Assembly: GCA_020064725.1 (NCBI GenBank)
Contig: JAGTWJ010000013.1
Span: 62,001-126,000 of the forward strand
DNA from: Drechslerella dactyloides
Taxonomy: Eukaryota; Ascomycota; Orbiliomycetes; Orbiliales; Orbiliaceae
Direction: 5' to 3'
Length of the DNA: 64,000 nt
Shown here piece after piece: positions 25,023 to 37,492 of the stretch. Made by a program: the position numbers and the translations under genes. Position 1 is the stretch's first letter; every line of letters begins with the position of its first letter. Under the pieces are notes generated by a model that saw only the letters and a list, made by a program, of their open reading frames with translations, ran no database searches and was not told the DNA's origin.

Positions 25023-28000
25023 ATGGTCACCCGCAATTCTCCCCGCCGCATATACTTTGCTAGCGAACCCCCCATTGACAGCACTGATCACCAAGCTGCT
25101 AACACGCCCTCCTCTCTTCACCAGCTACCCACCATGTCGGACGAAGCCCACCCCGGCCCAGCCGCTGCCGATTGGTCCAATGCGTCATCGAATCAACGAG
25201 ATAATGGCCCGCTGTTCGCGCGTCACGCACATACAAGAGAGTTCCCAGCCAACCTATGGCAGGAGCTCAAGCAGTTCGCCAGTCACCCTTTGCGAAATTG
25301 TTCAATTCCCAAATTCGGCCGGTCTTCAGATGCGGCCGTCGTGAAGCAGCTGCTCCTGAAGATTTTGGAAAGCAAAGAATCGTCTCTCAACCGCTCTATC
25401 CAAAGGAATGATCGCAACGCAAAGGTAAATGTCCATGACCAACAACAGAACATCCAATCGATTCGGCTTGCTATCAGTTACATTGAGAGCTGGCAACTAG
25501 CGGAGGGCGAAAGTCGACGAGGACAGCAAACGAGCAATCAGTCGGCTATTCACATTCGAAATGAGGATTGCGGAGTATCCGGATTCACCAGCCTTCCGAC
25601 TGGTAATCGGTTCCCAACTTTACTAGGTACCGATAATAGTTCACAAGCCACGTCCTCGATGAAAACTCTGGATCTGCTCGTTTATATCATCATCGAGAAC
25701 CCTTTCGTCGACGCAGAGACAGCCCTCAAACAGCGTACGAAGACAGCAGTCACGTTGCGAGACATTTCTTACGAAGCGCCCATCGCCACCGTTCTTAGGG
25801 TACTCGGGGCTACCAATCCAAAGGTAAGTTTAGCAAGCGTGGTCCCTATTAATATATACGCCCAAACCCAGAGAGCTTATGTGTTTCGTTTCTCGTAGCT
25901 CGACGTTCTTTCTTTCCGTCGGTTGGCCCCGGCCGCCGGTCGTGACAGAAATGGACTACCGCTAGTGATCCCTGCCAAATATAAGCTCATCGGATGGCCT
26001 GGAAGCCCCTGGGCTGACGGCGAGAAAGTCCAATTCAGAGATTTGATGAATCATAACAAGAAATCAAGGAATTCGAAAGAGACGTGGGACCTCGAGTGTA
26101 CCTATAAACGCGCCTGGGTTGATGTCAAGGATGAAAGCAAGGTTAGTCGTATCGCCCCGATGGGGCGGGCACCTGGCGGTCCATCTCAGCGAAGCAAATG
26201 ATTCTAACTTGTGATACAGGAGATCTACGTATCGGGGCGATCAGCCTGTGACTCGCGTGGCATCTCAGATTTTAACTTCATAGGACGCAACCCAGCACTT
26301 CCAGAGGATGGGATGATACCTCTGGGTCCCATCGGCCAACCCATTCAAGCGCTGATGTCAGGTTTATTCTCATTATATGGGAAGGATTTTCCGAACCGTG
26401 GTCCTCTGGAAGAGAAATTCATTAACGACTGCGGATATCTCATGACATTGTACAGATCAGAGCCGAGGAACTACCTCCTGATACGACAACTGATTCTTTA
26501 CCTCAATCAGAAAGTCGAGGAGCTTGAGGATGGGCGTGAGAACGAGAGAGTTGAAGCCGCGGAGCAACTTTCCCTGATTGCCCCTGATTACGAGCCACCC
26601 CAACTGGGGTATGAGAGGCCGCCAACCAGGTCCACTGTTTCGTGGCAATCGGAGAGTGACATTGGAGAATTGGCAGATGTCACTATCGGCTCACAATTTC
26701 CGGCTCCGCTCCCGAACCCCACCAACATGATCGCCCAAGCTTCTCAGAGTATATTTAGAGAGCTTCCAATGCTTCCGGACAAGTTTGGAGGTATAACACC
26801 TCCTGGACTGTTCCGCTACCGCTACCAAGGGAAAAATGCACATCGGCCGTGGGAACATGTTCCAAATCTGACTGATTCCCCAGCACCGTCTTCAGAAAGT
26901 CACTCAGAAGGAGCAGTCGACCACCCCATACAAGGTGCCTCAACGGGAAAACACATTCTTCGTACGGCCGAAGACGTCGAAGATCGATATACCAGAAATC
27001 TGAGGGTTTTCCAAGCGATCGACCGAGACCCGGCAACCATACCAGTGAGTCAATGGTGTGAGGAAGTAGAAACTGCCCGACAGAGTTTCTCAGGCTCAAG
27101 GCTACCTGATCCCGACGTTCCACTCGAGACCGACTTCAAACGAAAGTGGTCATCTTCTCCCGGTGAAATACGAAGCACCGCTGTCACCATCGATAAAGAT
27201 AAACTTAAGGATACCTCGAGACTCGCGGTCCTTGTTGGGCCAGTACCTCAACGTAAGTTTCCCAAGAACTCCGAGAACATTGTTGGATAAGCGTGTCATC
27301 ATGACTAAGGAAGTAACGAAACTACACAGCCAAGAGGAAAGAAACTGTCAGGCCTTTATTTTCTCCATCCCTACTGGCACCTGCGAATACACCAGGGATC
27401 GCGCTGCCCACAGTGACTGGATACACTGGAGAGAACCCAGGAGCTCTATCTGACTCTTTGCCGGCATTCAATAAACTGCCCGGAACCTCGAATGATAGCT
27501 ATGCCGGAGAACCCGCAGAGAGCAACGGAGCTTCACCGTTCTCCAACCCCCGAATGATCCACAGCAATCTAGACATCCAAAGCGAAGATATTGATCTCGA
27601 AGAACTGGCCCTTTCGACTATCAATAGACTAAGCCCTCTGCTGAGAAGCCCTAGCATCGACGGGAATCTAACTATAATGGACAGGTCAGAGCTTGATCAT
27701 TCAGGAATGGATGCCATCGTTAGAAAAGCGGTCGAAGAGGCTATCGCTTTGGAACAAGCAAAGATCAACGACGTAGTAAAGCGCTCAGTCGAAGCAGCTA
27801 TGGCTGTCGCAGCTCAGAGATTTGCTGTAGTTGTCGCAGAAGCTGTCGGTCCATTAACGCTCGAAATCGAACAGCTTAAGAACGAGATCACCAACATCCA
27901 GAACAAATTGTCAATACAACCTCAGTCCACCATCAAAAATAGCGGAGGAGGAATCGGTACCATCGTTTACGGTCTCGGCGAGGAAGAGGGACATGTGAAA

Positions 28001-29422
28001 AATTCGAAGCCTCACGCTATCCTACCCTTACCGGTCAGGAAGGGGAAAGCCGTTTTCCCACCCGTATTCGCTGAGCGTCTTGATGCTTTGTGGCACGACG
28101 CTTGCAGGAACGTCAACATGGATCCTTATGTCACCACGATGCCTGATGAGATCCGGGAATTCTTGCTCATGAATATGGTTGGCGTAGAGGGCCGTCAAAA
28201 AACGGGGTATTATTCCCAAAAGTTGACCCTTCGAGAACTCATGGTCAAGTCGTGCGCACTCTACGGAATCGACGCGTTCAATGTGCAAATGACGCCACAA
28301 ATCTACACGGCAGTCTTTTGTCACCAAACCCCTGCTTCCCCTGGAGCCTCACCATTGGATGTCAGTCAACACCAGGGAGCACTCATCACCACCATTTGCG
28401 ACCAAGAAGTCGGGGGTGTCGAGCCATTCGAAAAGGGCGATACGACTTCACCGGGTGTCGTTCCACGACATATAGAGGAAAATGAAGATCTGGATGAGGA
28501 CTGGGATTACAACCCCTCTGTCATTTCTGCTGAGCAGCACCAGCCGCTTCAAGCTCACGCGGTTCGAATTCATCAGATGGACGGAAAGCATATCCGACCC
28601 GTCAATCCCACAGGCAAATGTAGTGCCGAGAGCAGCATCGCCCCCTCCGATTCCATTTCTAACAAGCTTACGCCTTTGCTTTTCCCCGCGATACCGGCGC
28701 CCCTATCGCCACCAACCGAGGAGGCGGCGGCCTTTCTCCCGCTAGACGAACGCAGGGACGACGAGACCGTCTTTGGACCAATAGCTCATGATTTCAAGCC
28801 TGCGTTCCTCCTTACAAGAGATGATCAAGCGATACTACCTGCAGGAACACCATCGCGCATTCAACAGGAGAACACACCGTTCCGAAGGAGTGTCAAGCCT
28901 GCAACTGAGAGTTTCGGGTATCTTGATCAGCAGGGCAAGAGCAAGTCTGACAGCGCACCAGATCCCTGGTTGTCAGTTCATGAACAGGAGGGAGTCCCTT
29001 CGGCGTTTCGAGATAACAGCAAATCCGCCTTAGACTCTTTCACATTGACCTCACGTCCTCTAGAAGCAGCTCCAGTGTCCTGGCCGCCCATGGCTGAACC
29101 TTCATTGTTGTGTCTTGATAGCCCGATTCCGGCTGCTATCGGTGGCGCTCACTTTCCGGCACTCACGCCACGTAGGATGCAAGCTGATAAGAGGCTCGCA
29201 CAAGCTGCCCAATCAGTGCAAAACCCAATGGAGGATATTGAGACCTCAGGTGCCCTGTCTATTTTCTCGTCTAGCTCTTACGCTAGTTTTGCTCCGGATT
29301 CCGAAGACGAGAATCATCGATGTCTCTGGGAGCTAATGAGCGCTACGAACGCCGCCAAAGACGCTGAGGAAGCCCTAGCCTCACTAAGTCGTCCTAGCTC
29401 CCGCTTTCGTTTCACATGGTGA
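25023..29422 (+). CDS. large orphan protein with central coiled coil, 1389 residues
   Basis: Four exons joined in frame: 25023-25823, 25899-26141, 26220-27252, 27330-29422; introns 75, 78 and 77 bp, all GT...AG. I do not recognise the family. The N-terminal third looks folded (for example LWQELKQFASHPLRN, LDLLVYIIIENPFVDAE, YKLIGWPGSPWADGEKV, and an aromatic/charged block around exon 3). GYLMTLYRSEPRNYLLIRQL and KVEELEDGRENERVEAAEQL look helical. The C-terminal half is Ser/Pro-rich and probably disordered, apart from an Ala/Glu/Val helix at about residues 818-890 (VRKAVEEAIALEQAKIND to EIEQLKNEITNIQNKLS), a coiled-coil candidate. No signal peptide, membrane segment or nuclease/kinase motif. 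Exon continuity over 4.4 kb strongly supports a real gene; function unknown. Confidence 0.8.
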
Positions 29423-31139
29423 CCGTGCTTTGGGCTCGTAATTGTTTCGAGTCTGTTTAAATAACAGGCAAGTATGGTACTACGCTGCGAGCGATGTCAT
29501 CTTGATGTTCTTTCCCTTTCTCCTCGGCATGTGTATGCTATTGTATCATTTTACTATAGACTCGTCTCGTTGTATCAGAGATACTTTCCTTACGCTATTA
29601 TCCCGCAAGCTATCCTCAAGCTGTCCCTCTCTATGAGGGTATGATATTCTTGATCCTCTCATGTTTTTCTATGCTTCACTTTCCTCTGTCTTGCCTAATG
29701 TATTCCTCATCATTTTTTTCCTTTAACTATCATATTCAGTAGCTCCGCCCGGGCATCTGTGAGTTTTACGAATCGATAAGGAATTACTAGGTATGCTGCT
29801 GTAATTTCTTCAAATTTCGCGGATGAAATGGGTCCTTAGGACTGAATCTCACAGCCAGTCTCATACGAGACGCACCACGGTTCGTACAAAACGATCGATA
29901 TCTCCTGAGAGCTAGAGTTGTACTTCATCAACTACAAATCGATCATCTTGATGTGCTCGAGGCGTTAGATTTTTGAACACTGCAATATTGCAATATTTCC
30001 ATCATTTGCTCTTGTGGTTATTAATATTCGGTCCCTTCAAAGCTTTGAAGATATCGATACAAAATAACCTAGATCTTATGGCTTGAAGTCTAAACTAGTG
30101 AAGTTGACATCTAGCTGGTGCCGACAAAAGCAGAACAAAGGCAATTGTTAACATATTAATATTTCAGCATTGCAGCGGTACCGCAAGTTCGGCGCTTGGA
30201 TCCGTGGTAATTTAAAGGTAGCGTCTGCTCACTTGACTTGTACAGCTGCAAGCCGAGCTAAATTGAATGATTAATTACTACTGAAGAAACGGATTTACTC
30301 ATGCTTGGATTAACTTGCTAGTTGCACGCCAGACGCAGGTCGCATTCAGCGGTTGTATGCTCCTTGGAAACCAGTTGCGCCTCCCGCAGGTCGAATCCGG
30401 GCAGTCGATTCGATGCCGGGTGCGTGGTCTTGGCCTTACTCGCTAGGTTCATACATGCATATGACAAGAATCGATCAATCCGTGCCCGATCGTGTGCATG
30501 GTTCGCAGTTACCACTTTGCGACATATGGATCTGGATTTCAGCTAGCTCAGCTCAATGGGTTTCCAATACAGTACGGCTTCAGGGTCAGTGCCCAACGCC
30601 AGGACCCTAGGAACCACTGCTTGTAACTTGGGAATATCACTGATCGAGTAGTTTATATCCTACGTCGCGTGCAGCCCGCTCTGACGTGCGTAGCATCTCA
30701 GACTCAACGCGATGCCGATGTAAATGTAGAAAAGGTTACGTTGCACGTAGCTGCGGCGGGGTAGAATTAACCATGTTGGCGCGTGTTGCATCCTTCGAAG
30801 GTCAATTGGCCAAAAAATAACTGTCAGTCATTTTCAGCGGCTATGCAAAGGATCCTCTCGACTCGAAAATACCGTCCAGAAAAGGCCTGCAGAAAGGTAA
30901 TCCCGGCGCCTGCCTTGAAGCATTGTTTTCGCAGGCCCATCTAGAATTTGTGGATCCAGGCACGGCATCGCCAAGCACTGACATGACAGTTTGTGATCAA
31001 GGTCCGATTCGAACACGCAGTTAGGATATCCTCTGACCTGGAATATCATAGTGCGCGCCGTTCTAAGGGCTGCTAATTATAATTCGGTATCAGATATACC
31101 ATCGGAAGATTATCATGCCATCACGATACACGCCAGTCG

Positions 31140-31590
31140 ATGACTGCGACTAGGTCCGGATCTTGGTTCCGGGCGTGCAGCCCTGAACCTCCATATTCCC
31201 GCTTCTGGAACCAAGCAGTCGCGCTCGCAAAACGTCCAAATCAGGCCAATGCGAATCTCGTGGCTCGCGACCTACTACTCCAGGTCGGAATCCCCTGCCC
31301 TCACTCGCCCTACAAAAAAGCATTCACAGACGAGGCTTATCCCAAGCGCGACTCGAAAACTAACTCCCGAGTACGGGGGTCCCTGATTGCTTATCTGTCT
31401 CGTGAGCGAATAGATGCAGGCTTCCCATCCCTATCACCAGCCTAATAAACCCTACTTTGGCAGGGGTGGTACGAGCTGGCGGCCATGCTCTACGCCTGGG
31501 GCAACCTCTACGCGCTTCTGCTGGGGACTTCGGAAGGACATGAGTATAGCGCGATGCCGCTGTCGAATCCGCTTGTTCGGTTAGTCGGCA
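31140..31590 (+). pseudogene. possible two-exon gene fragment
   Basis: An open segment from ATG 31140 reaches a frame-compatible junction at CTCCAG/GTCGGA (31291/31292), and the sequence after TTTGGCAG (31464/31465) continues in the same phase as GWYELAAMLYAWGNLYALL, then GTSEGHEYSAMPLSNPLVR, before another GTTAGT donor. The composition (GC-rich, amphipathic, few rare codons) is unlike the flanking DNA and looks protein-coding. I found no further exons and no family match, so this may be the remnant of a decayed gene or the edge of one whose other exons I missed. Confidence 0.3.
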
Positions 31591-32124
31591 ATCGCATCAG
31601 TGATACCTGTTTTGGCCGCACAACACCTTGCGCAAATTCAACACTGTCATGACGATAGTTAGCCGGATTCCGTTAGCCCAAGTGACAGTACCGAATTCCT
31701 GACCCAGCTTCGCCGAAAAGGCGTTTTTACAATTACCTTGTTCAGGAAGCGTTCGCCAAGATGTTCAGTTGTGGTAACCGGTGCAGCAATGAAGGCCTAC
31801 AGCCGGCATGGTCTACCCAAGGAAGCTGGATTCGAATAATCTCACTGTCTCTCTGGATGCGAGAATGGCTCAAGCATAGATAGGTGTGTTAGGTAATATA
31901 CCTGCATTGATCTCGGTATGCCGGATGTTGATACTCTTCGAGGGATCGCTTGGCCATAGCCGTCACAAATTATCAACAGTGATATAAAGCCATGAGACTC
32001 CCCTCTCCGTGCTTCTCAAATTTGAGTTAAAGCTGACGACTCACAAGTTCGCCGACACTAGTCGTCAGTTGTCGCTCCTTTTACACTCTTTAAGGTTGAT
32101 GTAGATTCCCCTTCCGTCGTTCTC

Positions 32125-32165
32125 TTCCTTCCTTCCTTCCTTCATTCATTCATTCATTCATTCGT
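32125..32165. repeat. CTTC/ATTC tetranucleotide repeat in the tyrosinase leader
   Basis: About four TTCC units followed by about six ATTC units, roughly 150-190 bp before the ATG at 32311. Probably inside the 5' leader or core promoter of the LysM-tyrosinase gene; length may vary between strains. Confidence 0.8.
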
Positions 32166-32310
32166 TCTTTATTTTTTCTTTTTGACGAAAATCTTAAACG
32201 ACATTCATTGATCCCACAACTCGAATCCTCGTTCCATTAACTGAAGTTACGATATCCACGAGCATCCGACCAGAAGTACTGGGTGGGTACTTCTGAGGCG
32301 CTTTTGCAAG

Positions 32311-34793
32311 ATGGCGCCAACTATTCTATACTTCTTGGTTTCCGCACTGTCTTTAAGTTCGACTTGCCATTACGCCAGTGCGGTTCCACTTGAGGGCTCC
32401 GATACGCTAGCAGATGAATTAAGTAAACGGGCAGTGAATTGGAAGCATGCGCCGGGTGCAATATCAAATTGCGCGGAATACTACTTTACTTACAATAACG
32501 GAGGGAACTGTCGGACCATAATTAACGACTTCAGTGACAAATACGCCCTGGACGAAGCTGGGTTAAAGAAGTATGATTTCCCTTTCAGAAAGCCACCTTA
32601 TTGTTGTAATCGAAGACGTGCTCCTCAGTCGTCGTGTTGCCTGTAGAAGAGGATCAGGTGGGGCGACGACTGAAGAGTAGGGGCGATCGAGCCGACAAAT
32701 AGCGGGCCCATTGCAAGAGCTGCACCGTCGGGTATATCTATCAAAGTATCAGTATGTAGATGTTAACAAATAAATGTCTGGTATAGGAACAATCCATATT
32801 TCCAGAAAAATGGCTGCACTACTAGGCTCAGAAAGCACGAAGTTTACTGCGTGAGGAGGAACGGTGAAAAAATCCCATCTCCTGCTTCCGGTGCCAAAAA
32901 GCAAGCTCCTGTAGGGGACACCCCCGCTAAGGGTGCGAAGGCTGCCGCAACCACTTCTGCTAAAGCTGCTGGAAAAGAACCTGCTTCCCCTGCCGCAAAG
33001 GCTAAGGCAACCCCTGCCGCAGCTGCTGCGGATGATGATGAGGATGAGGATAAGGAGGCTTCCGCTTCCTCCAAAGTTCCATCAGCTTCTGCTAAAGCTC
33101 CAGTAGCATCTGCAGCTGCTAAAAATGCTTCAATGAGTCTTCCACTTGATGCTACTTCGGCCTTCAATGCTTCAATTGCACGCGAGCTAAACAAATATGC
33201 TATCACTGGCGCCCCAACCACAAACAAGTTTGATATCAAAGCTAAGAGCGGAACAACTTGTGTTGACCGAATGGAGATAACCGATATGCAGACGCGATAT
33301 CCACATACCTTCAATTTGTTGGTCCTTGCTCTCGCTCAGATACAGACAAAAACCGATGCATGGAGTTATTATCAGTTGTCCGGTTAGTGCAATCTCTCTA
33401 CTTCGGAGTTGCTTCCGTGTCCCGGAATCTTGTTAGGTATTTTCTCGGATTCTCGCTGACTCTGAAATATGGTGAGAAATCTATAGGAATTCATGGTGCT
33501 CCGTACGTGATCAAATTCTCATGCAGTTTAACTTCCTCTTGGTGGGAAATAAGTCATTGATATCGTAGCTTCTACGCAGATATATTTCCTGGCCAATTCT
33601 GAATCTAGCCCCCAAAATACCCTACGACGAAAAAAATGGTTATTGTTTCCACCGCACTGTGCTCGTACGTACTCTGCTCAATGGCCATTTGAGAAATCTC
33701 TCTGCAAGGCAAATAATTGCTTTGTCCCCAGACTTCTGACAAAACTCTACCTTGTAGTTCGGTCCTTGGCACAGGCCGTATATGACGGCGTTGGAGGTAA
33801 ACAGCGGCAGCCCCCAATTCAGACCTACGCTCTATCTACACCTCCTTGCTAACGATAATTATAAAGCAATCTATTGTTGTTGCAGGCCAAGATATCGCCA
33901 GTCAATACACAGGCAGTCAAAAAGACTTGTATACGGAGGCACTGGGAAAACTACGATGGCCGTAAGAGAAAAGCGACCAGCCCCATCAAATATTTAGCTA
34001 GGTTGCTAATATACCCCTTCAAGTTATTGGGACTGGGCGAGAAATTCCACCCAGAGCCATCTGCCAGACTGCACAAAGAAACCGAAAATTAGGGTTTATA
34101 AGCCAAACAAAACAGGGAAAAACGTGTCTGAGGAGATCGATAACCCCTTCTATGCTTACAAATTCAAAGGCAAAGAAGCCAACTTTTTCAAGGCTCCTGT
34201 ATGTTTGTTTCCCTTCCATTATACGCCCAGGCGTCATGTCTAACGAATAACTAGTTCGTAGGCTTAGAACAAACTAGCAGGAGGCCAGCCAAGGCGCTGC
34301 TTCCTTCCAACGAAACCGCAGCTGATATCGCCATGTTCAGTGGCTATAAAACGTACGTCTCATTAAATCAGGGTTTCCTACTGTTTCCAGCTACAGCTAA
34401 CAAGTCATCTCGCTATAGGAGACGTAAGCAATCATACAATGCTCTGATGAGCACAGGTACCTACAATACATTTTCAAATACTCTCGAAAATATTCATAAC
34501 GATGTTCACGTCCAATGTGGTGGCAATGGGATCATGTCTTACATCTCTTATGCTGCTTTTGAACCTTTGTTCTGGTAAGTCTTCGAGTGCACGCAGATCT
34601 TCTCCTGTGGACACTAGCCTCCCCTGCGAATGAAAGGATTGGAATCTTACATGACCGATATAGGCTCCATCATAACAATATCGATCGCTTCCTTGCAATG
34701 TGGCAGGCGGCAAACCCAGGCGAAAAAAACTACCTTCAAGCAGATGAAGCAGCTGCGACCTTTCAACGGCATATTTCCAAGGACGTCGATGAA

Positions 34794-34829
<36 letters not shown>

Positions 34830-36185
34830 ACTCTCACGAAGAACGATGATATGCACAAAGATAAATTGACCACCCCGCTATACCCATGGCAGCACCCAGA
34901 TGGAACCTTCTGGACCTCTGACGATGTCAAGGACGTGCGAAGTATTTGGAAATACAATTACGGGTATCCAGAGGTGCCTTGCTCTGCCAGCGGAATGAGT
35001 GACACAGAACTGGACGACTTCACAACCGAGAAGATAAATGAGTTATACAAGGATATTCCAGAGCTGGATTCATCAACCACAACAACGACGACGACGAAAG
35101 GCGCTAAGAACTCTAAGAACGCTAAGCGTAGCGTGGAGGCTAGGAAGACTAGAGAGTGGGATGCTAACATTTTGATTGATCAATCGGAACTTTGCGGTAC
35201 CTTTTCAATCTATCTATTCTTAGGAAATCCTCCATCAAACACATCACTATGGGATACCTGCAAGTCCAAAGTCGGCACACTCACACTACTGGGTGCTCCG
35301 AAGAAATCAAAGAAGTCGAAGATCGAGGCTGCTATTGTCCCACTAACGCCCGCCCTCAGGAAGATGGGTGTGAAGGGTTCAGATGACGAGATCACGGCCC
35401 ATCTCAAGAAGAATTTGATCTGGAGATGCTGGAATGTTAACGGAGAGGTGGGTCTACCCTTGAGCAGATTTAGAGCTCGATTATTGCGCAAGAGCTTATA
35501 ATACGTGAAACAGGGTGTCGGACAAGAAGTCCCTATTAAGAACTTGACCACTCTCAAGGTTGCCGTCACCGAAACTAACGTTATCATTCCGATTGATAAC
35601 AATGTCAAGCCTGTCTTCGGCAACATGACGCTTAAGACAGCCGTTACAGAAGATAAGAAAGGAGGCGTTGCAACCTCCAAGGATATTGAGCGACCAAAGA
35701 AGAAGAATGGCAGGAGACACAAGGCTCGCAAAGGCTTGGTGCCGATCGTGGAGAAGAAGAAGGCTGCAAAGAAGAAGGCTGCGAAAAAGAACGGTGCGAA
35801 AAACAAGGCCGCGAAGAAGCCTGCTGCGAAAAAGCCTGCCCCAAATGCGAAACCGCCAGCTGCGAAAGCGAAAGCAAAGACCCCTACCAAAGCCAACTCT
35901 CTAGACGACGATGTGGTCACTGTGACTGTGACCGTGACTGAGCGCGGGTCGCCAACAGGAAAAGCCAATTCCGCCAAGGTTCATCCTACAAACGCACCCG
36001 GAAAGACCCCGACGGGGTCATCTGGGAAGTCGCCCGTTAAGCCACCCGCAGAGAAACCCGCTGAGCCTGCAAAGCCATTAACGAAACCACCGACGAAACC
36101 GCCGACAAAGGCACCCACTAAGCCGCCAGCAAAGGCGCCTGCGAGCCAATCAGAAAGCCAAGAAGGCGCCGGCGGAGGCTATTAA
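32311..36185 (+). CDS. secreted LysM-tyrosinase fusion protein
   Basis: Copper o-phenol oxidase with an N-terminal chitin-binding-type LysM; 991 residues. Exons: 32311-32570, 32787-33382, 33487-33502 (16 nt), 33580-33664, 33758-33796, 33867-33961, 34024-34198, 34255-34352, 34419-34574, 34664-35447, 35514-36185; all phases agree. Signal peptide to about residue 24; LysM about 50-112 (CAEYYFTYNNGGNC, KKNNPYFQ, HEVYCV); Lys/Ala/Pro linker; tyrosinase from about 225. CuA histidines H288 (GIHGAPY), H315 (GYCFH, with the Cys two before it as in thioether-forming enzymes), H324 (WHRPY). CuB H481 and H485 (HNDVH) and one of H509/H510 (WLHHNNIDR). PYWDWA is present. An Asp run (34789-34830) and a C-terminal tyrosinase cap domain follow, then a long Lys/Ala/Pro/Thr tail. 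Exon 6 uses an AAAG acceptor behind a CTAAC branch site. All metal ligands are intact, so activity is expected. Confidence 0.9.
34787..34834 (+). repeat. GAC/GAT repeat encoding an Asp run in the tyrosinase
   Basis: Mixed GAC/GAT (and one GAA) codons give about a dozen consecutive Asp residues between the CuB site and the TFWTSDDV block. It is an in-frame insertion in a surface loop of the family and may vary in length. Confidence 0.85.
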
Positions 36186-37492
36186 CATGCTGTCCACTTT
36201 CTTTTAAAATTCCGTAAAGTTTTGTTATCTGAGTGCTACGGATATCTTCCTGCGGGCTTGGAATACCTAAATATGTCGCTTCTAAAGGTTAGGCGTTCTA
36301 TTTAGAGGATGGCCCATGAATGACTAGTTCACAAAATATTTGTATATGCATAGATCGGCTAGAATGTGGAGAGCTTGCTAGTCTATTCATTGGACTGCCC
36401 AAACTGTGACATGATACCAATATACTTTTTTATGAAACACGAATTCTACTCGTAACCCAAATTTGAGATCAGATATCATGCCCAACCTGTCCGTAAGGCC
36501 AACCGAGCTAAGCAAGATTAGACTGTTCTTGGGCTCACACATCCGTGCAGAATTCATGCATGGCAGCGTTACCGCTTATAATACAACCAAGACCTTTTTG
36601 CTACATTAACCCCTAAGGACCAAACGTGTACACTCCCTTGCGAACCAATATGTATACACCCCTACACACATCTAGATCGAATATCCGGTATCCTTTCATG
36701 TCATCGTGTCTCTCCAGGCCCTTAGTGCACCAATTGTCCTGGATATATGTATTCAATTGCGTCACGACTGCATAGCATATAATTGTGAAGGCCTACCGCG
36801 GAACGGACCTTAAATGTGCTGGCACGGCCATGCCTCTATGCAACATCCAGAGCAATAAAAGTCCCTTCAACGTAGCTATTCATGGGAAGAAATAGCAAAG
36901 CCGTCGGGTCGACGCTAACGTAACATAGCCTGAGGTTTAGGCGCCGATGTCGTGATTGAGCAAACCAGGGTGTACCTGCACCAATGTGCGTCAAGCGGGC
37001 AGTACAAGTCTGGCAGGTTTTGTATTATTCCGATGCTTCGCAACAACGCTGTACACGCGTACGCGCATAGAGAACCTCTTCTCGCAAATCGGAATTGTCT
37101 GTACTATTGGTTCAACTTCGCCTCGTAACTAGCAGTATCTACATCACTTCAATTTTGAAAAAGGAGGTTGCGTTGCCTTTGTGTCATTTTAGATTACGTT
37201 GCACAAGAACATTCCAGTTGGCCTTGGTACACCCCCTCGCGTCCTTCAGAGATATTAATGCAAACCCCCGAGTTCAACTCCTCTCCCCTCTCAAATCTCC
37301 ATCCAGATTACATCCTAAGGCATACCAGCGTAGAGAATTCTCACTGTGTTTAGGTGAGCCTCGAGAAGTCTTCAACCAGTCAACAGTTGATGCTCTCAGT
37401 TAACGCTGTTTGCTCTCTCTAGTCGAAACGGCCAGGGTCCGCTTCTGTCCTGACAGCCTCCATTCCTGCCTTTAGAGGCGTCCAAAACCGCA
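36186..37492. other. intergenic, no gene seen
   Basis: 1.3 kb between the tyrosinase stop and the helicase ATG. Frames are short and motif-free. A CT-rich stretch (37270-37310) and a TTAACGCT...CTCTCTAG element (37399-37423) precede the helicase start, so an intron in its 5' leader is conceivable. Confidence 0.5.

Larger units (their letters stand above)
29423..32310. other. intergenic, with one possible gene fragment
   Basis: The 3' region of the orphan gene, then mixed-composition DNA to the LysM-tyrosinase promoter. Apart from the possible fragment at 31140-31590 no coding region is supported. Near the right end are a TATA-like ATATAAAG (31983) and a CTTC/ATTC repeat (32125-32165). Confidence 0.5.

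Noticed and set aside
30391..31021. TTCGAATC-like T-loop words suggesting tRNA genes (near 30395 and 31005)
   Set aside because: Flanking bases do not form a 5-bp T stem or a 7-bp acceptor stem; no anticodon arm at the right distance.
33797..33961. Tyrosinase pseudogene caused by a frame break between exons 5 and 6
   Set aside because: The obvious GCAG acceptor at 33883-33886 breaks the frame, but an AAAG acceptor at 33866, 12 bp or so after a CTAAC branch site, restores LEQ...QDIA. The gene is therefore intact.
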